64,000 nucleotides of DNA, from NCBI RefSeq assembly GCF_004802635.2, contig NZ_CP046052.1:2170001-2234000 (forward strand), written 5' to 3'. This DNA comes from Methylocystis heyeri (GTDB lineage Bacteria; Pseudomonadota; Alphaproteobacteria; Rhizobiales; Beijerinckiaceae). Shown here in pieces: positions 27,851 through 36,339 of this stretch. Within the stretch, counting starts at the first letter, position 1. Each line of letters begins with the position of its first letter. The notes below the pieces were generated by a model that made no database searches, was not told the DNA's origin, and saw only the letters and a program-made list of their open reading frames with translations. A program made the position numbers and the translations under genes.

Positions 27851-28663
27851 CTAGTTCGCGGTGATGATGGTGCCGACATGCTCGCCGGCGAGCGCGCGGG
27901 TCAGATTGCCGGGGACGAGGCCGTTCACGACCTGAACCTCGCGGATATGGCGCGCCGATTTGAGAAGGTCGAGCACCGGGAACTCGAGGATCGAATCATG
28001 CAGGCCTCTCGCCTTCATCTCGTCGACCGAAATCTTCGGGATGAACACGGCGTCCTTCGAGGTCTTGGGGTTGGCGGTGTAGAGGCCGTCCTCGTCCTTC
28101 ACATAGATCATCGCCTTGCAGCCGAACTGCTCGGCGACGAGGAAGCATCCCGCGTCGGTGCGATAGGGGGGGATGACGCCCTCGGGAGCGGGCCGCATCC
28201 AGAGATTGTAGGGCGGCATGCCGCTGAAGATGACCGCGTTCACTTCGGCGAGATATAGCGGAACAGCCGAGAGCGCCGCGCCGTCGACGGCCGATATTCC
28301 GTATTTGGCGAGAAGCTGCCCCAGCATGGCGGCGTTCTGATCGGCGACCGACGCGCCGAGCTGCGAAAGCACGCCCGCCGGAAGACCCAACCCCGCCGCG
28401 ATCGAATAGAGATGCCGCGCCCTGGTGCCTGCGCCGGTGCCGATCAGCAGCTTATGATCCTTGCGGACCGAGACGATCTCGTCCACCAGCGGATAGACCG
28501 CCGCGCGGCCCCGGTCGATCAGGCTCTGCCCGCCGATCTTGATCACCGTCGCATCCGGCAGGATGCGGAAATCCGCCGCTTCCGCCGCAGCCGCCAGAAG
28601 CCGGGCGTCGCTCAGCGACCGCTGCATGAGGAGCGCTTCCAGCTCCGCCGTCGTGTTGGCCAT
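27851..28663 (-). CDS. mosB: Molybdenum storage protein subunit beta
   Basis: This 270-residue protein matches Mos[69 protein letters not shown] and [16 protein letters not shown], all in the right order and at the same length as the Azotobacter subunit. It holds the nucleotide-binding and cluster-binding folds of the amino-acid-kinase family. It is the first gene of the mosB-mosA pair. No nitrogenase genes are in the window; the pair would buffer molybdenum for nitrogenase or other Mo enzymes elsewhere in the genome. Confidence 0.92.
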   Translation of the reverse strand: MANTTAELEALLMQRSLSDARLLAAAAEAADFRILPDATVIKIGGQSLIDRGRAAVYPLVDEIVSVRKDHKLLIGTGAGTRARHLYSIAAGLGLPAGVLSQLGASVADQNAAMLGQLLAKYGISAVDGAALSAVPLYLAEVNAVIFSGMPPYNLWMRPAPEGVIPPYRTDAGCFLVAEQFGCKAMIYVKDEDGLYTANPKTSKDAVFIPKISVDEMKARGLHDSILEFPVLDLLKSARHIREVQVVNGLVPGNLTRALAGEHVGTIITAN

Positions 28664-28949
28664 GGGGGCTCCCTTCCATTTCTTTGGTAGCGTTTCAGGA
28701 GTTGGACGCTACAGCCCACAACTGCAGGCCGCAATATGCAAAAATTCAGCAGTTTGTTTCGAGCCCGTTCAAAATGCGGGGGTTCGAGCGGCGCTAAGAC
28801 GCCATCCAATTGGAGTTGCAAATGAATTCGAGATGATCGAACCCAAGACGAACGCGGGAGCGTCGACTATGGCGAAGCGACGCAGGCGGCGAATGAGCGG
28901 TCGGCGGCCTCAGCCTTGACCGGCCTTCGCGCCGTGCGCATGGCGACCG

Positions 28950-29423
28950 CTAATCCGCCCGGTAGATCGAAACGCGGCGATCGCGGGTCGAAACAACTTT
29001 CAAGAACGCCAGTTTCTGATCGCGACTTTGGAAAAGCAGCAACAGCCTGCTCCCGGAGAGAGGCTGAAGCAAAACTTGCTCGCCCCATGCGGACTTGGGC
29101 TTGGCCAGAATGGATTTTACGCTCTGGATCTCCAAACGCCTTCTCCACAACGACGAGAACGGCCCCCAACGGCGCGGCGCCACAATGGTTTCATGGCCGA
29201 CGCGGACGCCCAGTATTTCGGCGAGCAACGCCTGCCCGACATAAATCGCGGCGAGAAGCGCTATGAGGCGCGCCTCGTTTGGCTTCGCCACGACAACAGG
29301 GACGAGGGTCGCCAGGAGAAGCAGCGTCCACAACGCGCAAAGCGCGCCATGGCGAAAGGGTGCGGTCGTCGAAGCGGTCGGCAGGACATCTCCGGCCGGA
29401 AGTTCTTTTAGAGAGTTCGTCAT
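28950..29423 (-). CDS. Hypothetical membrane protein (about 157 aa)
   Basis: The start at 29423 (MTNSLKELPAGDV) follows GGAGGCC, with an alternative 21 bases upstream. Two hydrophobic segments (about residues 28-45, ALWTLLLLATLVPVVV, and 50-70, ALLAAIYVGQALLAEIL) precede a soluble C-terminal half with basic strands (SVKSILAKPKSAWGEQVLLQPL) that could form a small beta domain. I do not recognise the family. It stands alone. Confidence 0.55.
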   Translation of the reverse strand: MTNSLKELPAGDVLPTASTTAPFRHGALCALWTLLLLATLVPVVVAKPNEARLIALLAAIYVGQALLAEILGVRVGHETIVAPRRWGPFSSLWRRRLEIQSVKSILAKPKSAWGEQVLLQPLSGSRLLLLFQSRDQKLAFLKVVSTRDRRVSIYRAD

Positions 29424-29658
29424 GGGGAGAGGCCTCCAACCCAAGATGCTGGTTAACTCCTTTATTTCACTTGCTATTTGAAAAACCGCAATCCCCGGAA
29501 CGCATATTTTTCAAGCATGCCTTAATTTCGACGCAGCCGTGAATAGAGGACCGGCCGATACTACCCGTTTCAGTTGTACTCAGCCGTGCTCTCACGCCGA
29601 CAGCGCCTCCAGAACGCGGGTTCGGATTATCGCATCGCCTTTCTTCCGCGCCCGAACT

Positions 29659-30129
29659 TCAGTTGCGAGGGGCCGTCTCATTACAGTCCGGTCGAAGGAA
29701 CATGGCGTCGATGGTGAAGCCCGTGCGTAAATCCGCGTCGTTAGCGGTCCGGTCTCCCGTGGCGATCTTGCCTTGCGCTCGGTACCAAGTCGCAAAATCT
29801 CCAGTGAACAACAGGCTGCTGGCAATACGCTCCGCCCCGGAGCCACAGGCGACCGTCACCACTATCTGATCGTCGGCTCGCGTAATCTCGGGTTTCGCGC
29901 AATCCGAACCCTGAGGACCGATGATGCTGTCCTGCAACCCGACACAGGTCTCGCCCACCTGCAGACCGCCTACAGCGGAAACAGTCGATATGCGCCACAA
30001 GCCCGGACGACGCGCCGGCAATGCTCCCCTGGACGCAACTTCTGCTTCGGCGAAGGCGTCCTCGCCTGGGATGCAAAAACACAGGTAAGCGGCAACCGGG
30101 AGAAGAAAACGGGTAATGAATTCTCTCAT
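29659..30129 (-). CDS. DUF3617-like periplasmic protein
   Basis: 156 residues with an N-terminal signal peptide (MREFITRFLLPVAAYLCFCIP). The sequences RPGLWRIST, ETCVGLQDS and CAKPEITRADDQIVVTVACG fit the DUF3617 family: a secreted protein with paired cysteines and beta strands. Role unknown. It lies alone between a repeat-rich gap and another gap. Confidence 0.65.
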   Translation of the reverse strand: MREFITRFLLPVAAYLCFCIPGEDAFAEAEVASRGALPARRPGLWRISTVSAVGGLQVGETCVGLQDSIIGPQGSDCAKPEITRADDQIVVTVACGSGAERIASSLLFTGDFATWYRAQGKIATGDRTANDADLRTGFTIDAMFLRPDCNETAPRN

Positions 30130-30470
30130 CCGAACCTTGCAACTCCAAAAGCTTTAGAGCGCTTTCCGACTGGACGGAATCGTCTGGTCGATATGAAATC
30201 GCTCCAGATTCAAAAAAGCTGAAGCAAAATCTTATCGAAAAAGTCTATCAACTTTTTCGGATTTTGCTCCAGGGCGCGTTCGCTTTCAGCGCAGCCGAAC
30301 GCGCTCCAAATCTCATTGACGAAGCATGTTCTTTTCCAAAAACCGCTTCGCACTTTTTGGGAACATGCTCTGAAGGGCGTTCGGCGACAGAGCGGACGTC
30401 GCTCTGTTCGCGGCGGAATTCGGCGGCATGCCGCCCAGATCCGCACCGCGAACAGGCCCTCGCTAAAAGG
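30130..30470. repeat. Repeat-rich gap downstream of pqqA
   Basis: No gene is supported. A perfect palindromic element at 30323-30369 has arms AGCATGTTC / GAACATGCT and inner arms CCAAAAA / TTTTTGG around CCGCTTCGCAC. This is a well-known alphaproteobacterial dispersed hairpin. It starts about 100 bases beyond the pqqA stop and could mark its transcript end. The left part holds GCGCTTTCCG-type repeats. Confidence 0.55.
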
Positions 30471-30548
30471 TCAGATCTCCGCGGATTCGTAGGCGGTGAT
30501 CTCCATCCCGACGCAGATTTCGGTGATCTCTGGGCAAGTCCAGTTCAT
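30471..30548 (-). CDS. pqqA: PqqA, precursor peptide of the cofactor PQQ
   Basis: A 25-residue peptide, MNWTCPEITEICVGMEITAY followed by ESAEI, reads from ATG 30548 to TGA, with AAGGAG 8 bases upstream of the start. It matches PqqA peptides: W near the start, EI-E-CVGMEIT, and the invariant Glu and Tyr three residues apart (E-I-T-A-Y) that PqqE crosslinks. The modified Glu-Tyr pair becomes pyrroloquinoline quinone, the cofactor of methanol dehydrogenase. No pqqB, C, D or E gene lies beside it. It is transcribed away from the sensor kinase gene and toward the repeat gap. Confidence 0.9.
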   Translation of the reverse strand: MNWTCPEITEICVGMEITAYESAEI

Positions 30549-30738
30549 ACTCGTGCTCCTTTCGATAGCGGCCGCGCAGAATGACGCAGCGCTTCAAAAG
30601 AAAATCTAACATAGGCCCCGACGGACGCGCATCGCGATTATTTCTCAGCGTCGCTGCCGACAATTCCCGAAAGCGGGCCGCAGCCGATTGTGAAAAAAGC
30701 GTAAGCTCATTCCGAAAGCATCCTTGCCGGACGCGCTT

Positions 30739-32133
30739 TCATTCGTCGTCGTCTTCGTCCTTTGGAAGCGGCAGAGAGGCCGCGACGCGCGTGCCGCAGC
30801 CGGCGCGCCTGCCGATTGAAATCGCGCCGCCCAAGGCCTGGACGCGTTCCTTCATGCCCAGCAATCCGAGCCCCAAACTCGGATGATCGGGAATGCCGAC
30901 GCCATTGTCTTCGATTTCTATCAGCAGCGCCGGCGCGCCCTCGAAGTCCTGCTCCGTGGAGGAAGAGGGCAGCACGCCGAACTCCACGCGAACTTGCGCG
31001 GAGTCCGCCTCGGCGTGCCGGAAGATATTCGTCAGAGATTCCTGCACCACCCGAAAAGCGGTGAGCGCGGTCAGTTCGTCCAGAGTCGATAAATCATGAG
31101 GACAGGCGAGCGCGAGCGTCACGTCGGAGCGGCTGACCTGCCAGGAATTGATGAGGCCCTTCAGCACTTCGCGCAATCCGAATTCGCTCAAGCCCCGCGG
31201 CGCCAACCGCCCCAGGAGAGCTCGAAACAGGCTCTGCAAGACCTCGCTCGCCCGATTGACGCTCGCGCAGTTCTGACGAATTTTCTCGAAATCCGGCCTC
31301 GGACCGTTTGTGAGTTCGGAGAGCGCAACGACGCCTGCGCGAATAGAAAAAAGGCAAGGACCCGCTTCGTCGTGAAGATCTCGCGCGATTTCCTTGCGTT
31401 CATTGTCCTGAACCCGAATGAGCCGATCAACCAGCGAACGATTCTCCGTTTTGATGCGATCCAGAGTCTCCGAAAGAGAATTCAAGGCGGCGGAGATCGC
31501 CCTGAATTCGGCGGCGCCACGCTGTTCGATCCGAACGTTGCTTTTGCCCGACTCCAGATCCGCGAGGCCGCGCTTCAGTCCTTCGAACGGTTTGAGCGAC
31601 TTCCGCACCAATAAAAGAACCACCCCGAGGATCATCGAAGTCACGAGAAGACTGACCAGCGCAAGCCAGGATACGTCGGACCAGATTTCCTCGAGCTCAT
31701 CAACCGGATTTGAAACAATGGCGATGCGCCCATATCTGACGCCCCGGATAACGACCGGAACGATGAGCTTTCTGGGCGCCGCATGGACGAGATCGACGAA
31801 CCAGCCTGGCACTGAACTCTGACTTTTCGAGCTCGCTTCCACAGGGAGCGCCGCCGCCTCTTCGTTGCCGCTCAGCACTTTCACGTCGACGTGCCGGAGC
31901 TTCCCCAGGCTCTCGTAAAAACGGTTGAGCGCGGGGAGAGGATCGTCCGTCTCCTGAAGGCTGCCGATGGCGGTAACGACGAGTTCGCGAGCGAGATGAA
32001 TGCTGGTGTCGTCCTCCGCCCGGATGCGTGGCCCCGCATGGACGATGAGGATTGAGAGATTTATCAGCAGGGTCAACAGCATCAGCGTTCCGATCAACCA
32101 GCTCAACTCGGTTTTCAACGACAGACAACGCAT
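30739..32133 (-). CDS. NarX-type sensor histidine kinase next to the mxa cluster
   Basis: From ATG 32133 (MRCLSLKTELSWLIG) about 464 residues; the frame is open from 32178. It has an N-terminal membrane helix, a periplasmic region, a second helix (about residues 172-192), a HAMP linker and a HisKA_3 dimerisation helix with the phospho-His in ERKEIARDLHDEAGP. The catalytic domain has N-box LTNIFRHAE, EDNGVGI and GLGLLGMKERV. It is divergent from a LuxR-type response regulator and next to the mxa genes, so the two likely form a pair controlling methanol oxidation. The signal is unknown. Confidence 0.88.
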   Translation of the reverse strand: MRCLSLKTELSWLIGTLMLLTLLINLSILIVHAGPRIRAEDDTSIHLARELVVTAIGSLQETDDPLPALNRFYESLGKLRHVDVKVLSGNEEAAALPVEASSKSQSSVPGWFVDLVHAAPRKLIVPVVIRGVRYGRIAIVSNPVDELEEIWSDVSWLALVSLLVTSMILGVVLLLVRKSLKPFEGLKRGLADLESGKSNVRIEQRGAAEFRAISAALNSLSETLDRIKTENRSLVDRLIRVQDNERKEIARDLHDEAGPCLFSIRAGVVALSELTNGPRPDFEKIRQNCASVNRASEVLQSLFRALLGRLAPRGLSEFGLREVLKGLINSWQVSRSDVTLALACPHDLSTLDELTALTAFRVVQESLTNIFRHAEADSAQVRVEFGVLPSSSTEQDFEGAPALLIEIEDNGVGIPDHPSLGLGLLGMKERVQALGGAISIGRRAGCGTRVAASLPLPKDEDDDE

Positions 32134-32500
32134 TTTGGCGGACCTCGGAACTATGACTGTGTGACCCTGGGATTTCATCGCGGCGCGGACGGAGCGGCGG
32201 CTTCAGGCGTCGCCTCGTTAGCCGGAAAGTTCCACTCCTTGCGTGAATTGGCAAGCTTACGCAGAATTTACTTCTGGAGCGGAAGGACGATCGCACAACC
32301 CGCCGGCTGGCCGCGGCCGACATGGCGTCCGCCCTGGAAACGACTGCACTCGGCGTTCGCGTCGCAGCGCAGGCGGGGGTCGGGAGAGTCGTCGATATGC
32401 CACCAATTCCCGACGTCACAGGGAAATATTCTAAAGATTGACAGCGCCGCCTGTGACTTCTCATACTGGCCGTCAAAACACGGAACGAAGAAAACAGCGC
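32134..32500. other. Divergent regulatory region between kinase and response regulator
   Basis: 367 bases hold both promoters of the divergent two-component genes. No convincing gene lies inside. I see no clear promoter box or operator. Confidence 0.35.
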
Positions 32501-33133
32501 ATGCGAATTCTGATCGTCGACGACCATCCCATGGTGATCGAGGGCTGTCGCGGAATGTTGTCCGGCCAGCCCGATATCGAGATTTTCGAGGCCCACAACG
32601 CGGATGAGGCTTTGGAGACTCAAGTCTCCAAAGCGCCCGATGTCGTCGTGCTCGACCTGAACCTGCCCGGCGTCTCGGGATTTGAATTGCTGCGAAGAAT
32701 GCTGAAACGCATTCCAAGCTCCAAGATCATCATATTCACGATGAACGACGATCCGGTATTCGCAGCCCGCTCCATAGAACAGGGCGCCCAGGGATACCTC
32801 GCCAAGAACGAGGACCCGATGGCTTTCGTCAAAGCCATTCGGGCTGTCGCGCGCGGAGAGCGCTATCTCTCCAGCGGACTGGCGCTCAAGCTCGCTTTCT
32901 CGGAACAGAAACTGGGAGCCAATCCCGTCGACAGCTTGAGCGGCCGAGAGATCGAAATCTTGCGCAATCTCGCTGATGGAAAAGACATGATGGAGGTCGC
33001 GCATCTGCTGAATGTCTCGTACAAGACGGTAGCCAATAATTGCACGCTGATGAAGGCCAAACTCGGCGCCCGTTCCAAAGCGGATCTCATACGAATTGCA
33101 GTCGAAAACCGGGCCTCGGGCCGGCTCGCCTGA
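32501..33133 (+). CDS. mxaB: LuxR-type response regulator, MxaB-like
   Basis: 210 residues from MRILIVDDHPMVIEG. The receiver domain (about residues 1-120) has the acidic DD pair, phospho-Asp in VVVLDLNLPG (about 52) and FTMN with the conserved Thr. The LuxR helix-turn-helix (about 145-205) is LSGREIEILRNLADGKDMMEVAHLLNVSYKTV. Its place beside the mxa cluster matches MxaB, the response regulator needed for methanol dehydrogenase expression in Methylobacterium. The gene name rests on context and family, not on a direct alignment. It should be phosphorylated by the divergent sensor kinase. Confidence 0.75.
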   Translation: MRILIVDDHPMVIEGCRGMLSGQPDIEIFEAHNADEALETQVSKAPDVVVLDLNLPGVSGFELLRRMLKRIPSSKIIIFTMNDDPVFAARSIEQGAQGYLAKNEDPMAFVKAIRAVARGERYLSSGLALKLAFSEQKLGANPVDSLSGREIEILRNLADGKDMMEVAHLLNVSYKTVANNCTLMKAKLGARSKADLIRIAVENRASGRLA

Positions 33134-33230
33134 ATGCGTCCGGGCGCCGCCATATCGATTTCCGAGCCAGGACAGGTCCGGCTATCGATCGTCGCACGCG
33201 GCAAGGCGCGTCATGCAGGAAAAGAACGCT

Positions 33231-34181
33231 CTATTCCTGCGCGTCTTTCGCGCCTGCGACCGCCATGGAGCGCGGCCCCTCGCAGAGCTTTATTGTGATC
33301 GCCCGGCCTCTCCCGGAGTCCAGAATGGACAGATCGCCGGAGAACCAGTTGGCGACATACGCCTTGCCTTCGGACACTGCGACAGCCTCGGGATAACGTC
33401 CTACCGGAGAGGTCGCGCTTACGCGAAGTTCAGCCGCATCGATGAAGGAAACTCGATCGCCGTGCTGGCTCGTCACCAGGATGACGTGGGAATCGACCGC
33501 GAGGCCGTAGGGCGCGCCGCCGATCGGGATGTCAGCGACGACGCGGCCCTTCTCTGCGTCGATGACCGTCACATCTCCGCTCCTGACATTGGCGACAAAA
33601 AGCCGGTCTTTCTCGCGATCCAGCGCGAGAGCAAAGGGGCCTTCGCCGACCTTGATGTCATTCTCCCGCCGCATCGAGGTCGCGTCGACCGACGAGACGG
33701 AACCACTCTCACGATTAGCGACATACAGGCGCCCCCGTCCCGCATCGAGGGCGACGGCGGTCGGTTCGCGCCCGACCGTCGTTTCAGCCAGCGTGTGTCC
33801 CGTGTTCGCGTCGAGCTTTCGCAGGACATTCGCGTTCCAGTCGCCGACATACAGGAACCGGCCGTCTTTGGAGACTGCGATCCCGAAAGGCGTTCCGCCG
33901 ACCGCCAGAGTTGCGGACACTCGCAGATCAGCCGTCTCCAACCTCGTCACCAACCCCAACTCGGGATGTGTGATAAAAAGCGATCCGCTCTCTCCAGCCG
34001 AAGCGATCATCGCAGGCCTGGGCGAAAGGCCGAGCTGCGCCGTCGCCCTGCCGGACCTGGTATCGAAGCGAATAAGAGCGTTGTCGTCCTGGCACACGAC
34101 AAAAAGGTCGGCGGCGCTTGCCCACGCCGGCGCCAGGGCGGATAGGGCGAGGATCGCTGCACACGCCGAGCCGAGCCGCAC
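33231..34181 (-). CDS. Periplasmic YVTN-type beta-propeller protein of the mxa operon
   Basis: 316 residues with a signal peptide (MRLGSACAAILALSALAPAWASA). Seven or so beta-propeller blades follow, with repeats such as GGTPFGIAVSKDGRFLYVGDW and GREPTAVALDAGRGRLYVANR. Proteins of this type accompany quinoprotein dehydrogenase clusters. It follows mxaD by 2 bases, so it is in the same transcript, in the position of mxaE of other methylotrophs. Its function is not established; a structural or assembly role for methanol dehydrogenase is inferred. Confidence 0.75.
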   Translation of the reverse strand: MRLGSACAAILALSALAPAWASAADLFVVCQDDNALIRFDTRSGRATAQLGLSPRPAMIASAGESGSLFITHPELGLVTRLETADLRVSATLAVGGTPFGIAVSKDGRFLYVGDWNANVLRKLDANTGHTLAETTVGREPTAVALDAGRGRLYVANRESGSVSSVDATSMRRENDIKVGEGPFALALDREKDRLFVANVRSGDVTVIDAEKGRVVADIPIGGAPYGLAVDSHVILVTSQHGDRVSFIDAAELRVSATSPVGRYPEAVAVSEGKAYVANWFSGDLSILDSGRGRAITIKLCEGPRSMAVAGAKDAQE

Positions 34182-34183
34182 GG

Positions 34184-34708
34184 TTACTTGCCCTCGACCT
34201 TCTTCTTGAGACCCTGGAGGCCGGCGCGCAGAAAGTCCGACATGGCCGCGCGCGCTGCGTCGTCGTTCAAATTCTCCGGGGGCTCATTGCCGGTGTCGCC
34301 GCGGTAGAGGCGCCCGTACCAGTGAACTTCGCTGCCGCCGCCAGCCGCCGGCGTGATCACAAAAGTCGTCGAATAGGAGCTGATCGGCAAAGCGTCGAGA
34401 TCGGGATCCGACATCCGGTAGGAATATTTGAAGGAAGCCGGCTCGTATTCGTCCAGGCCCTCCTTCAGCACTCCGCCCTTGCGCAAGGCGATCTCGCGCT
34501 CCGCCCCCACCTTGTCGCCGCCCTTGGCCTTCACGCTTGCGACATAGGGATGCCAATTCGCGATACCGTCGAATTTTCCGCCGACCGCCCAGACCGCCTT
34601 CGGTTCGGCGGCGATCACGATCGATTCCTCCACCTTGATGGGCGTCGGGCCATGCGCGAGCGCCGGCGATGCGATCAGAATTGCGGCTACCGCGAACAGC
34701 ATTTTCAT
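34184..34708 (-). CDS. mxaD: MxaD, periplasmic methanol oxidation protein
   Basis: 174 residues with a signal peptide (MKMLFAVAAILIASPALAHG) and an SRPBCC-like helix-grip fold (KVEESIVIAAEPKAVWAVGGKFDGIANWHP). MxaD in other methylotrophs promotes interaction of methanol dehydrogenase with its cytochrome partner. It sits between mxaL and the beta-propeller gene, with gaps of only 3 and 2 bases, as the late part of the mxa operon. Confidence 0.85.
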   Translation of the reverse strand: MKMLFAVAAILIASPALAHGPTPIKVEESIVIAAEPKAVWAVGGKFDGIANWHPYVASVKAKGGDKVGAEREIALRKGGVLKEGLDEYEPASFKYSYRMSDPDLDALPISSYSTTFVITPAAGGGSEVHWYGRLYRGDTGNEPPENLNDDAARAAMSDFLRAGLQGLKKKVEGK

Positions 34709-34711
34709 GAT

Positions 34712-35704
34712 TTATCTCCGTTGTGTTCTCGTTGATCCAGCGCGCCGTTTCCGCTCGAGTGATTCAAAAGCGGGCAAGAGGATGTAAAGCCCAATCAGCA
34801 GGGCGGCCGCGGCCCCTCCGAGCGCCGGGCGAAGACTTTGCGGGAAAGACCGATATTGTGGCGCGGCCGCAGCTTTGAAGGCGCCGAGAAGGCGATGCGC
34901 ATCGGTGAGATGGGCGTAGGACAGCCCGGTCCTCTCGCTTAAAGAAAGCAGATATGGCTCTCGCACGGACGAAAGATGTTCGAGACCGACGGCGACTGCG
35001 GCGCCGAATGGAGCATTGCGCGCGTTATAACCTTCGCGTTCCTCTGCGCCTGGCGGGGGAAGACCGAAGTGATTTTCGTGCGGCACGTCTTCGGCCCCGT
35101 AAAAGCCGATCTCGCGTCCGTTGTCGTCGAATTTGGGGATTGGTGAGAGTTCATACCCCCCTACTCCGACGATGAGTCCCCGCACCCCCCCTATCCGCCC
35201 CTCGAACGGCGGCGAACCGGAAATCGGCAATGGCGGCGCCTCCTGACCATCGGTGAAGAACATCAGATTGACGCCTAATTCTCGCGCGTCGCCGATCGCA
35301 CGAAAAAGACCGGAGGAGATTCGGCTGTCGCCTTCCCAGGCCATCCGCCAGTCCAGCGCTTCGATGGCGCCAGCCAGCGGCGCATAGTCGTCGCAAACCT
35401 CGAGGGGTTCAAACAGCAGGAAGGAACGCCGCTCCGAAAACACGCCGAGCGCCACGCGGGAACCACAAGGCAAGCCGCCGACAAGATCGCGCAGCGTGGA
35501 TTTGATATGTTCCAGGCGAGAAACAGGCCGTCCGCCATCCAGGTAATCACGTGTGTTCATGCTGCCCGTGATGTCAACGACGGCAAGCGTGTCGAAACTC
35601 GGCCGATGGAAAGATACGGATGGCCCTGCAAGCGCGAGCAACGTCAGGCCGAAAGCGCCGACCAGGAGCGACAGGCGAAAATCGCGACGATCGGGGCTTA
35701 TCAC
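34712..35704 (-). CDS. mxaL: MxaL, membrane protein with von Willebrand A domain
   Basis: The natural start is GTG 35704 (ISPDRRDFRLSLL follows), overlapping the mxaK stop by 4 bases. This gives about 330 residues. An N-terminal membrane helix precedes a von Willebrand factor A domain with the metal-site motif DITGSMN, and a second helix lies near the C-terminus (LGGAAAALLIGLYILLPAF). MxaA, C, K and L are needed to insert calcium into methanol dehydrogenase in Methylobacterium. The translational overlap suggests it is made in step with mxaK. Confidence 0.87.
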   Translation of the reverse strand: MISPDRRDFRLSLLVGAFGLTLLALAGPSVSFHRPSFDTLAVVDITGSMNTRDYLDGGRPVSRLEHIKSTLRDLVGGLPCGSRVALGVFSERRSFLLFEPLEVCDDYAPLAGAIEALDWRMAWEGDSRISSGLFRAIGDARELGVNLMFFTDGQEAPPLPISGSPPFEGRIGGVRGLIVGVGGYELSPIPKFDDNGREIGFYGAEDVPHENHFGLPPPGAEEREGYNARNAPFGAAVAVGLEHLSSVREPYLLSLSERTGLSYAHLTDAHRLLGAFKAAAAPQYRSFPQSLRPALGGAAAALLIGLYILLPAFESLERKRRAGSTRTQRR

Positions 35705-36339
35705 GGCAGACCTTTGGGAACGCCGGGCACGTCCGTCCACAGTTTCTTCGGCTCGACTTCGAGCTCGTCGCCATGCTTCTGTTCGAAACCCGGATAGTCG
35801 CGAATGAGGCGCGTCGCGACGTCGAAATTGAATTTCGCGTCCCAATAATACGGCGCAAGCTGCATGGCGCGCCGATACTCACGCTTGGACAGATTGACAA
35901 ATGGTCCGGCGCCGTCGAGTTCGGCGCGCTCAATAAGCTCGAAGGCGCGACGCAGGAGCGCGTTGCCGAGCGCGTAACGGCCTTTGGCGGCGAGCGCCTC
36001 TCTCCCTGGCCGATCCAGCGCGTCGACGAGAATTCTTGCAGAATCGATTTCCCCTCTTGTTCCCAGAAATTCGATCCGAGCCAAAACCAGTTCCGGCCCT
36101 TCGTCCCCGGCGACGGATATGTCTCGACCGACACGCAGCGCAGCGATCTCGACATTCTCCGCGTCGACCTCGCGCCAACGCAGGGCGCCGAAAACGGAGA
36201 TCGCCGCAAAGACGCTCAACGCCAGCAGTAGCAGCGCGGATCGAACTTCCCGCCACAGCGCGACTGCGCTTCGCCAGAAGGAACTTATCGCCGCGGACAA
36301 TGCGATGCCCAGCGCCTCTAAAGCAACGTCGGCCTTCAT
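35701..36339 (-). CDS. mxaK: MxaK, methanol dehydrogenase calcium-insertion accessory protein
   Basis: 212 residues with one N-terminal membrane helix (about residues 33-52, VRSALLLLALSVFAAISVFG) and a helical periplasmic part that contains tetratricopeptide-like pairs (GRYALGNALLRRAFELIERA). Length and position between mxaC and mxaL are those of mxaK. It overlaps mxaC (upstream) and mxaL (downstream) by 4 bases each. Its exact step in Ca insertion is not known. Confidence 0.82.
   Translation of the reverse strand: MKADVALEALGIALSAAISSFWRSAVALWREVRSALLLLALSVFAAISVFGALRWREVDAENVEIAALRVGRDISVAGDEGPELVLARIEFLGTRGEIDSARILVDALDRPGREALAAKGRYALGNALLRRAFELIERAELDGAGPFVNLSKREYRRAMQLAPYYWDAKFNFDVATRLIRDYPGFEQKHGDELEVEPKKLWTDVPGVPKGLP

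Noticed and set aside
30210-30446. Small minus-strand open frame downstream of pqqA
   Set aside because: It overlaps the palindromic repeat and has no protein-like pattern.
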